DNA of 64,000 nucleotides from Thunnus maccoyii (Eukaryota > Chordata > Actinopteri > Scombriformes > Scombridae), in the NCBI RefSeq assembly GCF_910596095.1, contig NC_056547.1, positions 28,027,647 through 28,091,646 on the forward strand, read 5' to 3'. This document shows, piece after piece, positions 49,780-61,870 of this stretch (the first letter of the stretch is position 1; the number at the start of each line of letters is the position of its first letter). The notes under the pieces were generated by a model. That model saw only the letters and a list, made by a program, of their open reading frames with translations. It had not been told where the DNA came from and made no database searches. Made by a program: the position numbers and the translations under genes.

Positions 49780-50080
49780 TTAAAAAGCGTAACTATGATT
49801 GTTCCCTAACCTTAACCCCGTGTTTATTATTGTAGCCATGACGATGAAGGTTGCCTAACTTTAAGGAGGTACTAACTTTAATCCACACCACATGTTTCTC
49901 TAACTTTAACAAGTGGTCATTTTAACCCAAACTAAGATCTTTCCCTAAACCTAGCCAAGTTGTTTTTTTGTCTAAACCTAACCAGACCTTAACCACAGCG
50001 TTGTCACATCATAAAACATCATTATTCTTTAACAGTGCGATGTCCCGCTTACTGCCAATAGGGGCAATGTGTCATTCTTG
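49780..50080. repeat. Degenerate CTAACC-rich repeat
   Basis: This contains TTCCCTAACCTTAACCCCGTG, CTAACTTTAA, TTCCCTAAACCTAGCC, GTCTAAACCTAACCAGACC and similar phrases at irregular spacing. It looks like a decayed tandem array of a 30-40 bp unit. This pattern is frequent in fish intergenic DNA and is not telomeric TTAGGG in perfect register. Confidence 0.5.
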
Positions 50081-51401
50081 AGTCACCCTGTCAAATGATG
50101 CATTTGGTAGTTTAATTTGGAGGGCTTGTTGGCATTTTACCTTAATTTTGTAGATTATGATCATTACACCGTGCACTCAAAATATTTCTACAATATGCTT
50201 ATGGTACCTTGTTGCTTTGATGCCTTATGATACATGCATGAAGCCAAATTTTGCCAAACCCTGACGATGAAACTGTTGCTTCATATTCTGTATATGGCAA
50301 GCTTGGACCTCTTGCTCTATATTTCAGTTGATGAATAGTTGTACCGTCCCAGCTGAATTTAATAGCATGATGTAAAGCCAGACCCAGATGATGAATTACT
50401 GTACTGGGGAATGTCTGTCCAGGCCCATTTTTAGAGATTACGTTTTATTAACTCTTCTGGATGTCACATCCGGCTAATGAATAAATCAATTATTCATCCA
50501 TTTTTTAATTTGAAATAATCTGACAAGGATAAATGAGTTGTGACAAGCTTTTTTTTTTTACTGGTTCGAAAGGAAAGCCCAGCATCTTCATGGGGAATAT
50601 TTTGGTTTCAGGACTTATAAATCAGTCGCTGTCCAGCTCCATTTTCTATCCTGATGAACAGTTTGTGCGTTGGTGTTTTTCCGCAGTTTCTTGCTCTTAG
50701 TTTTCCATCACTGCAGCAAGAGTAAACATGTTCCATTGTAAAATTAAAACCACAGCACAATTAGATGGTCAGGATTCCCTACCTTTATGTAAAATTAGGA
50801 GTGAATGGACAGAAATCCTAAAAACATGTTGTAGCATTAAAATGTACAGACTCAATGATGAGGATTTTGCAGCAGCCTTGCATCGTGATTCCAGTCTGTT
50901 CCTTTGCCCTCTGCACTCTGAGAGCTAAGTGTACCCAGTCCAGCACTCCATATCAATAATGTCTAAGCTGGGCAGGAACTATTGATTCCCATTGCTGTAA
51001 TGATGATGACTTTGGTTCATGTTATTCCTCCTTCTCCTACTTTCTTTTCTTTCTTTTTTTTTTTACATCCTTTCCTTCTAATTAGGAGATATCCATGCTG
51101 AATTATGATCACCATGGCAACAGAGTCAGCATGCATTCCCTTTGATATCACCCTGTCCCACAGGGAGCACAGCTTATCACCAGGTTCTAAAATTAGACCT
51201 CCTCTTGGTCTGTGGCATCCACTGAATGGCCTTCATTCAGTGACCATTATTCAGATCCAGTGTCACCCTTTTGTTCACTTATGGAATTATGGAATTTTAG
51301 CCAGTTTAGATTGGTCAGATTTACCTAATATGTTACAGTTATACTGTGCATTAAACAAAGTAGGAATTGTTGAATTGTATTGTATATCCTATTGCTTAAA
51401 G

Positions 51402-51490
51402 CAATGGTTGCCAACCTGGGGTTTGGGAGCACCTAAGGGGTTGGAAGGTAAATCTGAGGGGTCATGAGATGACGAACAAGAACTGAAAAA
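51402..51490. mobile_element. hAT-like terminal fragment
   Basis: AGCAATGGTTGCCAACCTGGGG, then AATCTGAGGGGTCATGAGATGA. This is the familiar end of a hAT-type fish element (CAGTGGTTCCCAACCTGGGG form, diverged). The other end was not located. Confidence 0.5.
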
Positions 51491-51674
51491 AGAGCTACGT
51501 ACATAATGTTTATTTTTGGACATTACTTTGTCTTTGTTTATTTTCTGGTGAAACACAAAATAGTTTACCTGTTCAGGCCCATAAAAATGATACAAATCAG
51601 TCTTTGCTCAGTGCTCACAGTTCAGCTCAGTACATATAGAACCTTTGACAGTCAGGAGTTGATTTTGGTTTGTT

Positions 51675-51960
51675 TTAAAGGGGATCTGTTACGCTCATTT
51701 CCAGCTCTACATCCTTATTTTTGGACCTTATTTATCTTAAAATGGCCCTTTATGCAGCCCCTCAGTTCAGTCTCTGTCTTTTAACAGGCAGTCTTAGCTC
51801 CTGTCTCTTTAAGGCCCCCTCCCGATGAACCCACTCTGTTCTGATTGGCCAGCTTTATAGAAACTTGCCTAGGGGCAGAACATATCAGAGTTGTGTTAAG
51901 TTGCCGCTGATGCAAATGCAACATTTCCTGCTTTACTGCTTTACATTAAAAGCGTTTAAT
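51675..51960. repeat. Common fish repeat fragment
   Basis: AAAGGGGATCTGTTACGCTC, CTGTCTCTTTAAGGCCCCCT and CTGTTCTGATTGGCCAGC occur in this order. I recognise this as a very frequent fish element. Here it is non-coding and shortened. Confidence 0.55.
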
Positions 51961-52748
51961 GACTAAATAATGGGAGACTTTTATTGTGAAGAATATACAG
52001 GAAATTAAACATTTTCCTCACCGAATTAGCAAAGCTTCATTGGTGGTGCTAAAACTTGGTCTCGGTTCACCCATTCATTACAAATTACGCATACTGCTCA
52101 ATGCTGCTGACCTTTCCCCAAAGTATCAAACATATCTTCACACAGGTGATATCTTAAGTTTTCTCTGGTTTCTTTATATGGCCTTGCTAACTCCATAATG
52201 CAAAGTTTGTCCCAGTTCATTTTGTTTGGGACATGAGTGAATTGCTTCAGAAGGCATTTTGGGATTCCAGGTTATGCAGGACTGACCAGCACCACAAAAA
52301 AAGGCAGGGGTTGAAAGTTGAAAAATTTTGACTTTATGCAAATGAAGGCAACATTTACCCTGAATTGACGCAGTGAAACTGACAAAGTGGCTTGATTGTG
52401 GACCAGGAAGCTCCAGGAAGATTTCCATTAGGGGAGAGAATCATTGCAGTTTCAGGAATTCCCCTGCTATATAACCCTTCCCTTCTAGACTACAGGGACA
52501 GAGACAAACAACAGAGCAACAGCAAAGATCCTCTCCTGGTGATCCATGGTGATAAATAGTCCATTGCGACTGATTCCAAGCATATATAATCTGTTTTGAA
52601 TCTGCTAAAACAAATATTACCAGGAAACACATGCAGTGGTCTGTCCTCGTTATATATCTCTGTGTCTTCGTCAGCTGGTGTAAACACAAACGAGCAAGTG
52701 GTGGAGGTGATGTTATACAATTTGTTTGCTTCCAATGGATTTTCAGCC

Positions 52749-53441
52749 TTTGGGAAATACATGTATTTGCTTTCTTGCTGAGAATTACATGAGAAGATGG
52801 ATACCACTCTCATATCTGTACAGTAAGCATGGAGTTGGAACCATGGATGTATAATAAGAACTGGATAGGGCGACGCTGCCCAGCCTTGCAGCCAGTTTTT
52901 CCCAGTGGCCACTCGTGGTATTGCAGCGAAAAATCCCCCTGCAGCCCAAAAAGGATTTTCCCCATAGACCACCATTGTAAAACAGACGTCACCACATTGT
53001 AAAACTGTTGACAGGACACCTTGAACTGCAAACAATGTCAATTATGACTCTTTCTATTATGAATTTTTGATTCATGGAGGTTTTATATTTGTAAAACTTT
53101 CCTCAAGCCGAGAAAAGCGATTTAAAAATCTGTGACATCATCACAATGTAAAGTCTATGGGCCAAGCAGGAACTCGCAGGCGGGGCCAGCGGGGGAAACA
53201 CTACTGTGCATATTCAGTGGGCCGCACAACGCGGAAGCAAACCCAGAAGCTAGAAAAATTTTTTTGGCGTATGCGCCAGGCGAGCAATTCCTATAGGACT
53301 GAATGGGCGCCATTTTTAGCCTGGTATCCAGCTCTTATAATATATCCATGATTGGAACAGGAAGGTGATTAGCTTAGCTTAGCATAAAGACTGGAGTCAG
53401 AGGAAAACTGCTAGCCTGGCTGTGTCCAACATTCAAAAAAT
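52749..53441. mobile_element. Repeat copy 2, interrupted by the 52842-53350 MITE
   Basis: The left part 52749-52841 and right part 53351-53441 together match 48202-48385. The break falls inside GGAGTTGGAACAGGAAGG. The insertion is younger than the host repeat, so relative ages can be read directly. Confidence 0.75.
52842..53350. mobile_element. MITE with CATGGATGTAT termini, copy 2, nested
   Basis: The left end is CATGGATGTATAATAAGAAC; the reverse complement of the right end is CATGGATATATTATAAGAGC. The flanking 8-mers GTTGGAAC and ATTGGAAC form a target duplication with one mismatch. It is homologous throughout to 5477-5877 but about 100 bp longer. No open frame that could be a transposase. 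Confidence 0.85.
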
Positions 53442-53719
53442 ACAAATGTGTGTGTGTGAGGACAGAAAGAGAAGCAAATTTTCACCTCGGCTTCTTTTGT
53501 GTGTATTTGACCGTTGAACGATTTGTGTTTATTTGCCCCAAAAACCGCCAAAATGCCAACTGTATATTAGCTGTAAGCTGGCTAGCAACTCACATCTCAC
53601 AACTGACAGCAATTTGCATCATCTCACATCTTTGCATTGACTTTGTATGTGATAACACTCCGTCAAAAATTTGTTTCTCATTCTGTCTGACCACACACTA
53701 AGAGTGTATCAAATAAAAT

Positions 53720-54690
53720 CAAGTATATTTATATAATATGTTTAAAAACCACTGGAGTAGACCAAAGTGCTGTACCTATTATAGTAGAATTCACAACAGT
53801 AGCAAATGAAATGACATAAGTAGTAAAATGGCACAAATATAGTAAAAAGGCACGAATCACAACAGTGAACGGCAATAATAAAATACAAGGCAATATCAAA
53901 ATAGGTGCACAAATGTAAAACAGAAAACAGAATAAAACTTGTAAGATCAATTCATAAGAAAATAAAAGATTATAAAAAAGATTATAAAAATACCAAAATA
54001 TTAAAACCACTAAGAGTAGCCAAAGGTCATTGAAAACAATTACGTTTTGAGTTCTGTCTTAAAAATGTCAATGGAGGGCGAACACTTGAGTCTCGTTGCA
54101 GCATTCTGCACCAGCTGCAGGCGAGACAAAGAGGAGTGGCCAGCACCCAGGTAGAGTGAGTTGCAGTAATCTAGCCTTGGGGAGATTAATGTGGTGGTAA
54201 CAGTCTTCATATCATTGAAAGAGAGGATGGACTTTATAGTAACCTTTCACCACAGAGCTGATCTGTTTGTCAAATTTCAATGTCAATCTTAGTGTCAAAG
54301 ATGACACTAAGATTCCTGGCATGGGCATGAAGGTTCAATGTCAATGACCCTGAGTGGCTAGCTATACTCCATGCTACAGCCATGGCAGCAGCTCTGTAGC
54401 TTAGTTTAACATTTAGAATTAAACACATTATTTCATTAATTTGGCATTTATAGGTATACATTCACAAAGTATTGGACAAATGAAAAATTTGAATTGATGA
54501 TGGCGTTATGTGAAAGGTCAGGGGATCACCAAAGTGATACAGTAGTTGTCGAAACATTTCACTTAATACCATAAATGTCTAGAGGCTAGAGGAAAAGTCA
54601 GGGGATCATCAAAGTCATTAGGATACACCATCTGGGATCCATGAATGTCTATACATAATTTATAATAATATATTCATAGATGTATCTATA
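53720..54690. repeat. LINE-associated fish repeat fragments
   Basis: 53720-54480 includes GTTGCAGCATTCTGCACCAG and GAGTTGCAGTAATCTAGCC, phrases typical of an abundant fish repeat. 54500-54690 carries two AGGTCAGGGGATCACCAAAG-type blocks belonging to the family at 33.1 and 37.0 kb. All open frames are short and broken. Confidence 0.45.
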
Positions 54691-55676
54691 TCAATCAAAA
54701 ATCCATCGAGTTTGATCCCAAGAATGCAAAACATCCAGAGAGTACAGGCATGTAAAACAGGTATTACATATATATCTATAGCAGCAAAACACCAAGTCAT
54801 CTATCCCTGTACATGGCACACATTGATGTCACACTGTCATGTGACTTCTACATAGAAAGGAGGCCACATTCTCCAAAGAGCAGACATTGGTTGACCACTG
54901 CATTTGAGCTACAGTTATAAAGATATGTGGAGAATGGTCAGTACTACAGTCGAGTGTTGTGGGGTAAGTGCAGATAAAAGGGGTCAAGGATGGTGCAGAC
55001 TGCCATACATGCCAGAGTTGTTGCGCTCTTTCCCAATGTATAGTGTCAGTTACACTCATGATTTCCACTCTTCAGTGCTTGCCTTCAGTGAAATGTCAGT
55101 AGGAGTGGATGCATGATCACTGATTGATGTATGTATAATTAACCACCTTCTGTAACAAAGAGCAATGTTTATGATCTCTTCACAAAGCTGTGTATAATGA
55201 TGAGCTCTAGCTTTGTAATAATCACATTTTTTGTTTGTCTTCAAATTCCCCCTCCAGTGAATTGTTTTCTCTACATCTGAGAAGAATCAACAGACAGGAA
55301 CACTGACTTCAGGAAAGGTATTAATATGAATGTACATTCATTAAAATTCTGAATATGTTATTTAGCAGTATGAGAGGATACAGCACCTGCACTATTTTTG
55401 GCTTTGCTCCAGCTCACTAGTTATGAGTATGTGTGAAAATTACTCAGATGAATACACAAAGTCACAGCTTTTACACTATAGTGATAAAGAGACTATTCTT
55501 ACAAAGCTGTGTTTTTAGCAATTTATATATGCTTACAGATGAACAGGAGTGAAAACCACATTGCCGTATCCCTCTAAAAACTTTAATACACTGCTGTTAA
55601 CAAGCTTAGAAAATGTCAATGATTAGTTATAAATGTTAGTGGTAGTGCATGTACACTGAGCCCACAAGTATATAAT

Positions 55677-58000
55677 CAGGGGTGTGCATAACTGGTGCGC
55701 ATGCATGGTCAAAATTAAGGATGTGCAGCAGATGTACAAAGAAGCACTTTTGGGTACCAACATTTTCCGGACACAGTTATTTAGTGAAACATTAGGATTT
55801 TCTCTATGCATCACTGGTAAGATAGCCATTATGACAAATGTGTTAATGTTGATAATCATTTGTTAATCATGTAACTTTTAGCCTTCATTCTTGATTGAAG
55901 TGGATGTGTTTTTTTTTCCAAGTTAGCAAGGTTAAACCTTTAGCTCCAGCAAACAGTTAGCTAACATTACGACTTGCTTACATTACGACTAGCTTACATT
56001 TTTTCTCTGGTTTTAGGATTTTCTTCCATTCATGAAAATGTCAGAGAATCAAGCCACATTAAGTAATTACTTTGGTATTCCACCACCTTAAGAGAAATGC
56101 CAGACTGAATCTGAACATCAAAAAATGTATTCATGGAGAAGTGGCTGCAGGATGTAGCCTGGCTCAAAACAGATGACGACCGCAGAGGGTTAGGGTTAGA
56201 AATCTCACAGATAAAAGCAGCACCTTTTTTATGGGGACAAAAAAAAATTCAGTCATCCAGCTTTTGAAAAGCACGAGAAGTGCAAACTATTGATAACAGG
56301 CGCAGCCAGGATCAGAAGTCCAGTCGCCCTCTCCACAGGTGGCAGGACAAACTGATGAAGAACAGTGTCAAGCACTGTGTTATATTTTTCTGTTGGCCTT
56401 TCATTAAGTGAAGCATGTATGTCCTATGCATTCATATGAGGAGGATATTGGATTTTTCAAGAGGCTTGGATTTCATGTCAGGAGGGGATATCATTCATGA
56501 GAAGAGGGGACTCACGTCATGCAGAGCATCACACAGGTAATCAGTTGAGAATTGAGTGAAAAATTGAAGGCAGAAGAATTTTGGGGTGCACTCTTTGATG
56601 GATCAGAAGGCGTAACAAAAGTGAGGCAGGAAATTGTGTACATTGTAACAACAAAGAGTTTACCTCAGATTTTACTTGGATTAATTAATAGTGAACGGCC
56701 TTGTGCAAGTCTACCATGGTTGTGGTTTAGGGGATGAGTGGAAGATGAAGTTGGTCTCAGTGTGCACAGACGGAGCTGCAGTCAACATTGGAGTTTACAG
56801 TGGGGTCGTTCCCAAATAGTGTCAAATGGTGGTGATCAGAGATTCCCTTGTGCATATTCTGTTTACCGCCCACACCCTCAAGAACTGTGCCAAGTCAATT
56901 GATCACATGGTTCCATACTGTGAGACAATGAATCGCTCTGTTTTACATGTTGCTAAACTTCTTTTACAGAAAGGGGGGGCGCAAAAAGAACAGAACAACT
57001 AAAGAAGATATGTGATGAAAATGGCATTGCCTTTGTGAAACTAGGAAATTTTCACAATATTAGATGATCTGCATGGAGGCAAGAGACTGAATATATGGAG
57101 GCTATTACCTGTCATTCAAATTCAAGTGGCTACAAGTGATGACAGTGACCTAAAACATATCTGCACAGAGTGTCTCTGGTGTTTCCTAGACAACATGCTC
57201 ACATGACACTGGAAACATGTTACAGTTCACCTCCCTCAGGTTCCAGCAAAAGAATTTAACTATTGGTGAATGCAAAGATGAGTTCATGGTCGCTATTGGA
57301 CAGCAGACAGTTGTGCTTGACAGTGAAGGCAAGTACAGGAAAGAGACTGTTTCAAATGCTGATGCTGACAGGGGCAAGGTTGATGTATTGAGAGGTCGAA
57401 CTCATGCATCTGAAAGCTGATATGAATCCCTCAAGTCATGTGATCAATTTTTAATATTTGATCCTTCAGCTTGTCCTCAAGAAATGCAAGACCTGCACAG
57501 TCTTGGCATCACAACACTTAGTAAGATCCTTCAGAAATATGAGGCCAGCTTGTCTGTTGACAGAGACTCCACTGTCAATGGATGCTTTTAAAGCAAGCAG
57601 GAAAACCTTTGGCAGCCTCCTCTGTGTTGGACTTGGTCAACATAGTGAAGACAAGCAATCCAGATAGTTACTCCAACATTCAGAGATTCCTGCTGTTGTC
57701 TCTTAAACTACCCTTGAGCAGTGCTGCATGTGAAAGGAGATTTTCACATCTCATATAATAAAAAGCAAGTACAGATCCTGCCTGTCAGACTCTCGCCTCT
57801 CATCCCTGATGCACATCTACATGTCTAAGGTGACCACAGAGACTTTTGACCCAAAGCCAACTGTTGACTTTTGGATGCAAGCAGCTAATTGCAGGCTCAA
57901 CCAGGGAGAAAGAAGTAGGTCTACATCATCACCCACCATGTTTGAAAGAGAGGGAGACAGTGAGGAGAGTGAATAGAGTGAAAGTGAAAAGAAATAACAA
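55677..58000 (+). mobile_element. Relic of an autonomous hAT transposon (broken transposase gene)
   Basis: The left end CAGGGGTGTGCATAACTGGT is typical of hAT terminal repeats; the matching right end was not found. Reading across several frames, plus-strand fragments of a hAT transposase can be followed from about 56038 (SENQATLSNYFG) through CTDGAAVNIGVYSGVV (near 56767) to the C-terminal dimerisation domain near 57670-57800, with LPLSSAACERRFSHL. Many stops and frameshifts lie in between, so it is non-functional. Relatives are the hAT-derived KIAA/ZNF-type genes of vertebrates. Confidence 0.75.
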
Positions 58001-58950
58001 TAATAAATGTTTTCCTACTTGAAGACATAAATATATAACAACAAAATTAGAGAATCAATAGCTCGTATGCTTTCTCTGACCTTATTACCATGAGCTATTC
58101 TGTCTTTCTGAAAGCAGAGCTGCACTATTGAAATGTGCATAAAAGCTGTTTTGATAGATTCTGGAGTCTCCTAACAAAGTGTATATCCTTCCAACTCAAT
58201 CTCTTAACCTGAGCAGCTGTTGTTTATCATTACACAGCCATTACAATCATATTAGCATTCACATGAGCTGCTTACAAGCTGTAATCATATTTAGTGATTA
58301 TCAGTCTTTATAAAGCACCATATGTAATTAGCCAATTGAAACCTGTTTAGTACTGTACTGCATTCTGCTGTAGTCATAGTAATTATCTTCCAAAAGAGAA
58401 TATTTTGCTGTGCACAATTAAAGTCCAGGACCGCAGCAATCTCTCTGCATAATGTGATGAATCTCTCCATCATGGTTAGGGGAAAATATCAAGTCATCAG
58501 AGAAGTACTAAGAGTTGGTCCCCACATTTATTACCACACATATTTAATACACACAGAGAATTGTAACATTATTTAAAGGTTTTTTGTGTTGCATTTCTGA
58601 TAGCTTGTTATAATTAACAAGAAATGAGACAAGAAATGTAAGTGGATTTGTTAGTGAGTCCACTCACTTATTCATACAGTTTCCATACTGATTTACTCTT
58701 ATTCAGGCAGATACGCTGCTCATTCCTTCCAACACCTGCTACTGCCAGAGAATCTTAGAGCTGCAGCTCTGTTTTGTGACGTAAATCAGGACAACAGATT
58801 TCACCCCAAATATGATCACGTCCTAAAGGTGGGTGACATCAACATTTTGTAATTTCATACAAAACTATTTTATAAAATGGGACCAATTTAATACTAGTGT
58901 TGTATTGTTTATAAAGAGATTTTCAAATGATAATAACATGTGGCAACTAC

Positions 58951-59536
58951 CATGGCTTGAGGCTGAAGCCAATACAGAAGTAATTTAAAGTGCCACCAAC
59001 AGCCGCTAGATGCTCCAACTGATTCCCATTCAAAAAGAAATACTAAGTCATTATGGTCTCAGTTGCTAAATTCAGGCCATCTAATAAGTGTGCTGGTAGT
59101 CATTTTGGAAATTATCGCTTCGTTAAGATTTGAAGACTTTGAAGACAGGCATTGATTGACAGCTGTGATTGACAGTTGGCTCACCTGCTGCTCTTCCCGG
59201 CTCCGGGACTCGCACTGAGTTGGACTACTGTTGCAATATTTCACTAAGTTCAGCGTTACTTGTTTATGATACCTGCCCTGTTAGCACAATTTAGCTAAAG
59301 TTGCTAACATTAGTGTGCAACACTCGGTGTCCCTAGTAAGCTAGTGTTAGCTTAGGTCCGAGGTAGTGGGGTATGTTTCCAAGGCAACACCCCTCACTCC
59401 TAATCTGGAAGGTCCTGACTCCAAATGGAAATGATGATGCCCACCAGAAGCTCAACTTTATTCTCAAACTGGCTCTAATGCAAACCAATGGGTGATGTCA
59501 CACCTTGCTACGTCCATCTTTATATAAAGTATATAG
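58951..59536. mobile_element. Non-autonomous element ending in the TACGTCCATCTTTATATA motif
   Basis: The right end GCTACGTCCATCTTTATATAAAG is a very common fish repeat terminus. The body has CATGGCTTGAGGCTGAAGCC near its start, and CCAATGGGTGATGTCAC near its end. A precise left inverted end could not be fixed. Confidence 0.55.
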
Positions 59537-61139
59537 ATATTAATAGTTTCTTTGATTTTTTTGGTACAAGGCAGTCTGTAATTTAAGAAATAGTAAAATC
59601 AAATAAGCGTATTTGTCAAATGTTTAACTATTAAGTAAGGCAGTGCAACAGATTTCCAGCCACATGGGATCTATTGCTAGTGGATGATGATAATCACATT
59701 TTGAAATCTGACACCAATACAGGTATTTTATATAACAATGTTATACAGATAAGGATACTTTTGTATTGTTTATGAAGATCAGAGTGTTTCAAATGATAAT
59801 GATAATAATAGACTGTCCTCACCAGAAAAAAAGACACTGTTGGTCATTTGTTCACAAGATCTCTTACTTATTTGCACACATTATTTAACTTATTTAAATT
59901 AATAATGATTTATGAATATTGTAAAATTATAAGTGTACCATCTGCTCCTCTGAAAACAGCTGGATGGGTGGAGGAGGTGTTGTCATGGATTCTCTCAGTC
60001 TCATGTACTCATCCTTCACTCAGGAACAAGACACTGTCTTGTCATTATAGAAAAGATAAAACCCTACCAACCAGCAGCAGCATAGCTCTGTAAACACTAC
60101 CTAATTAACCAAAATAAGCTTTTCTTCTGCAGATCCTGAGAGCCTATATCTGCTAATGGCTTTTGTAAAGTCACAGTCTTTTTGGATTATCTTGTTCATC
60201 TTCTCTGAACAGATTGCAATGAGAAGGAAGGATGAGAGGCTTCCACCATCTGCTCTTCCATATATATGGAAGAACAAGGTCTCATGAGATGATGTAGAAT
60301 TGATAATTGCCAGCCGCCTGGCTGCAGAGCCTGTCTCATCCATTGTATTCCTATAAATGTTATGTCCTTGCTGTCCTCTCAGAACATTTGAATCAAAATT
60401 GTTTCATAAAAGCAAGACAAGTCCCCTTTCTTTAAAATGTACTCATGAGAATGACAATGGCCCTTTGACAATGTGTTCATATTCATAAGACAGTAAACTG
60501 AAACTGTTGGAGCAGTACTATTATAGTGTGAATGTTTAGACAGCCTCTGTGAGCTGTCAGGAATCCAACAGATGCTTCTCACATGGCACAGATGGAAATA
60601 TTTGTCAAAAACATTGTGCCAGAGGCCCAATATCCTCAAAACACAAAGCCTATTTTCACTCAACACATCACAAGACCTTTCACTTTTTCATCAACATTTC
60701 ACAGCACTACCGTGATACATGTCTATGGTAGTCACTCATCATAATACCCATTACTAATGATTATCCTGGAGTACATCTATGTACTGCAAGGAAAAGACAA
60801 TTTCACAAGTCATTAAGTCTCATATTCAGTATCTTCAAACTAGACAGAATGCTGCACTGGTGTCAGAAGACTGACATCTGAATTTAAAAGAGTCTTCAAA
60901 CTTTAAAAGTGAATGCATTAATACAAAGATCAGAACTGGATCAGAAGTCATATTCTATAAGGATTTCAATATTTAAAGCTTATTAACACAACTATTTATA
61001 TAAAAAAAGCTTTAGATTACGGCCCACAATGTACAGCCTATCATTCCCTATTTACAGTATAATTTTTTTGTACTCACATACATATATGTTCATGGGAACA
61101 AGATGTGAAGTGAGGGAATAAGGGGTATCAATCTGAGAA
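59537..61139. other. AT-rich intergenic DNA, no gene seen
   Basis: Open frames here are short, unspliced and unlike any family I know. The segment 60115-60320 has more balanced composition and could be a conserved non-coding element; this is only an impression. Confidence 0.5.
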
Positions 61140-61870
61140 TTCATACTGTAGGTATTTTTAACGAACAAGCACCTATTCTAATATTACAAGATACATACAT
61201 GTATGACCAACTGAGCAACAATCTGGAGTTAGGGAGGAATTTAAAGAGAACTTATACTGTAAGCATTGTATTATAATGTGGTACAGTATGACAACTACTG
61301 AGCAACAAAGCTGGAAGTTTGGAGGAAGATGAGTTCTTTATTTCAAATGAACATACACTACTTACAAATACTGGAGGGGTACAAACATTTGTTCCTTTTT
61401 CAGGTTTGGGGTACTTACTAAATAACAACAGGGTACATTTGTGTTATCACTTTGGAACAAACAGAAGTTTGGGGAAAAGAGTATTGCGAGGAACATTCTA
61501 AAGGACCTATAATCTATATGTTACTGTGCATGTTGTAAATTAGGCCTTATAGGGTACAACATTGTACTTACAGGGGACTTGAGAAGCCTGAGGTGGTATA
61601 GGTGTATGTGGATTGACACGGTTTCATTTGTTCATTGTTGTTATGGAGTACATGAAGTAGAAAACCTTTTTCATGATGAGGTTTACAGTAAACACAGTTG
61701 AACTGAAGTGTCATCTAACTGCCAAGACAGATGATCAGTTTTATGTCCTGTTGAGAACCTGCAGCTTTGTTGCTCAGTAATGGTCACATTACTCTATAAT
61801 ATTAGAATAGGTACCCTTGTTCCCTTGTACCTATAAATGTATGTGTTGGTACATACTGTACTGGTTCACC
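61140..61870. repeat. Degenerate tandem repeat with inverted arms
   Basis: Units of about 85-110 bp recur (GAGAATTCATACTGTAGG, then GAGAACTTATACTGTAAG; ACTGAGCAACAATCTGG, then ACTGAGCAACAAAGCTGG). The right side holds inverted copies: 61797-61812 is the exact reverse complement of 61171-61186 (ACCTATTCTAATATTA), and CAGCTTTGTTGCTCAGTA at 61762-61779 is the exact reverse complement of 61296-61313. GGGTAC words recur in the middle. It is probably a transposon with subterminal repeats. Confidence 0.6.

Noticed and set aside
49780..50080. Interstitial telomere
   Set aside because: CTAACC words are frequent but not in TTAGGG register; better explained as a decayed tandem unit.
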